A stretch of DNA of 33,638 nt from contig NZ_PVWJ01000052.1 of the NCBI RefSeq assembly GCF_003003775.1, forward strand, positions 1 to 33,638. Reading direction: 5' to 3'. Below the pieces are notes generated by a model. The model did not search any database, was not told the DNA's origin, and saw nothing but the letters and a program-made list of their open reading frames with translations. The stretch comes from Merismopedia glauca CCAP 1448/3. Its GTDB lineage: Bacteria > Cyanobacteriota > Cyanobacteriia > Cyanobacteriales > CCAP-1448. Made by a program: the position numbers and the translations under genes. This document shows, piece after piece, positions 32,750 to 33,638 of the stretch. Position 1 is the stretch's first letter. The number at the start of each line of letters is the position of its first letter.

Positions 32750-33436
32750 ATGCCGGAACATAATCATTACCAAACCTTACAAATCAAACCCTCTGCCACT
32801 TTATCTGAGATCAAACAAGCTTATCGACGTTTGGTCAAATTATGCCATCCAGATGTCAAGGGTGCGAAGAGCGATCGCCACCAAATTCGAGAAATTAATG
32901 CTGCTTATGAGGTACTCAGCGATTCACACCAACGAGCTAATTATGACCGAAAACTGTTTGAGCAAAACGAAACTAGAAATCATCAGCAGTCAAATAGTAA
33001 CTTTTCCCAGCGTCCCACTGGACAAAAGGCTGATGACGAAGTACAAAGATGGCTCAAACAAGTATACTTACCTGTTAATCAACTAATTGCTCGAATTATT
33101 AATCCTTTAGTGGCACAAATTGATGCCCTATCAGCAGATCCTTTTGATGATGACTTAATGACCGACTTTCAAATGTATCTGGATGATTGTCGTCATTACT
33201 TAAATCAAGCTCAAAAACTTTTCCGCTCTTTACCCAACCCCTATATTTTGGCAGGAACTGCTGCCAATTTATATTATTGCCTCAATCAACTAGGAGATGC
33301 GGTAGAAGAGTTTAATTTCTTCACCCTCAATTACGACGACAATTACTTACATAGTGGTCAGGAAATGTTTAGAATTGCCGCCGGATTGAAAAGAGAAGCT
33401 CAATCCTCTATCAAGAATTCTCGGCTAGTAGTTTGA
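32750..33436 (+). CDS. J-domain protein
   Basis: An N-terminal J domain (about residues 5-70) carries the His33-Pro-Asp35 motif that stimulates Hsp70 ATPase, with the expected Tyr-Arg-Arg-Leu before it and Ala-Tyr-Glu-Val-Leu-Ser-Asp after. A polar Asn/Gln linker (70-95) leads to a helical C-terminal domain of about 130 residues that I do not recognise. No Gly/Phe-rich or zinc-finger regions are present, so it is a class C co-chaperone with a specialised client or location, as in several cyanobacterial J proteins. The 228-residue frame starts with ATG. Confidence 0.9.
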   Translation: MPEHNHYQTLQIKPSATLSEIKQAYRRLVKLCHPDVKGAKSDRHQIREINAAYEVLSDSHQRANYDRKLFEQNETRNHQQSNSNFSQRPTGQKADDEVQRWLKQVYLPVNQLIARIINPLVAQIDALSADPFDDDLMTDFQMYLDDCRHYLNQAQKLFRSLPNPYILAGTAANLYYCLNQLGDAVEEFNFFTLNYDDNYLHSGQEMFRIAAGLKREAQSSIKNSRLVV

Positions 33437-33493
33437 CGATCCCGAATAGGATTTTTCTCAAATTAGGAAGTCAGTGAACTAAGCTTGATGGAA

Positions 33494-33514
33494 ATAATAG
33501 ATAATAGATAATAG
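33494..33514. repeat. ATAATAG 7-bp tandem repeat
   Basis: Three exact ATAATAG copies, followed by a partial CTATAG. This is a further heptamer family at the right edge. From 33437 to the end (202 bp) no gene was found; a 14-codon frame near 33556 is not convincing. Confidence 0.65.
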
Positions 33515-33638
33515 CTATAGATTAATTTTTAATAGTTTGATGAGGTAGATATATTATGACTCAATACGGTTCAGTTAAGCTTCAAAGTCTTATAAACTAG
33601 GTGTTGTTTCCCAAAATGGCAATCAAGTAGAGTGTATC

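Noticed and set aside
1-33638. tRNA, rRNA or other structured RNA genes in intergenic regions
   Set aside because: No cloverleaf, CCA-end pattern, T-loop consensus or rRNA-like stretch was found on either strand by eye.

Overview
This window is chromosomal DNA from a cyanobacterium. Two things show this. The octamer GCGATCGC (HIP1) recurs inside and between genes, and the gene content and order are cyanobacterial: ctaDC facing ctaAB, lysA-cdaA-uppS, pdhB, secD-secF, and several proteins known only as conserved cyanobacterial hypotheticals. The many dispersed palindromes and 7-bp tandem repeats suggest a large, repeat-rich genome, but the species cannot be told from the sequence.

Layout. (1) 112-5443: respiratory module, with cytochrome c oxidase subunits I and II (ctaD, ctaC) on the minus strand, divergent from the heme A and heme O synthases (ctaA, ctaB). 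(2) 5597-10160: a small four-helix membrane protein followed by two different bacterial dynamin-like GTPases. This is the most system-like cluster in the window with no assigned role. (3) 10588-16752: aspartate aminotransferase, then rimI and a sulfotransferase on the minus strand, facing away from lysA-cdaA-uppS (lysine/peptidoglycan precursor, c-di-AMP and undecaprenyl-PP synthesis). (4) 17055-20797: a very long carotenoid-oxygenase-family protein and a type II sulfide:quinone oxidoreductase. (5) 20855-21636: decayed accessory DNA, with a truncated XisH start and a toxin-antitoxin pair whose PIN toxin has one amber stop. (6) 21804-26766: miaB, a conserved hypothetical, tmk and holB, mixed with gene fragments (a TPR-like tail, an alpha-amylase C-terminus) and a 169-bp multi-hairpin element. 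(7) 26903-33436: pdhB, secD-secF plus a small membrane protein, an Rrf2-family regulator next to a cysteine synthase gene, and a J-domain protein.

The most striking structure outside genes is a set of nine 7-bp tandem-repeat arrays. One supplies the C-terminal tail and stop codon of LysA, another supplies the tail of SecF, and a third begins on the last base of the cysteine synthase stop codon. Two arrays of the same G/C-rich heptamer lie at opposite ends of the window in opposite orientation and have quadruplex-type G-run spacing. A second element, at 24597-24765, is a head-to-head pair of double-hairpin modules with 9-bp terminal inverted repeats.

No rRNA, tRNA, CRISPR array or complete insertion sequence was recognised. 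All assignments come from reading motifs and remembered family features; no search was run.
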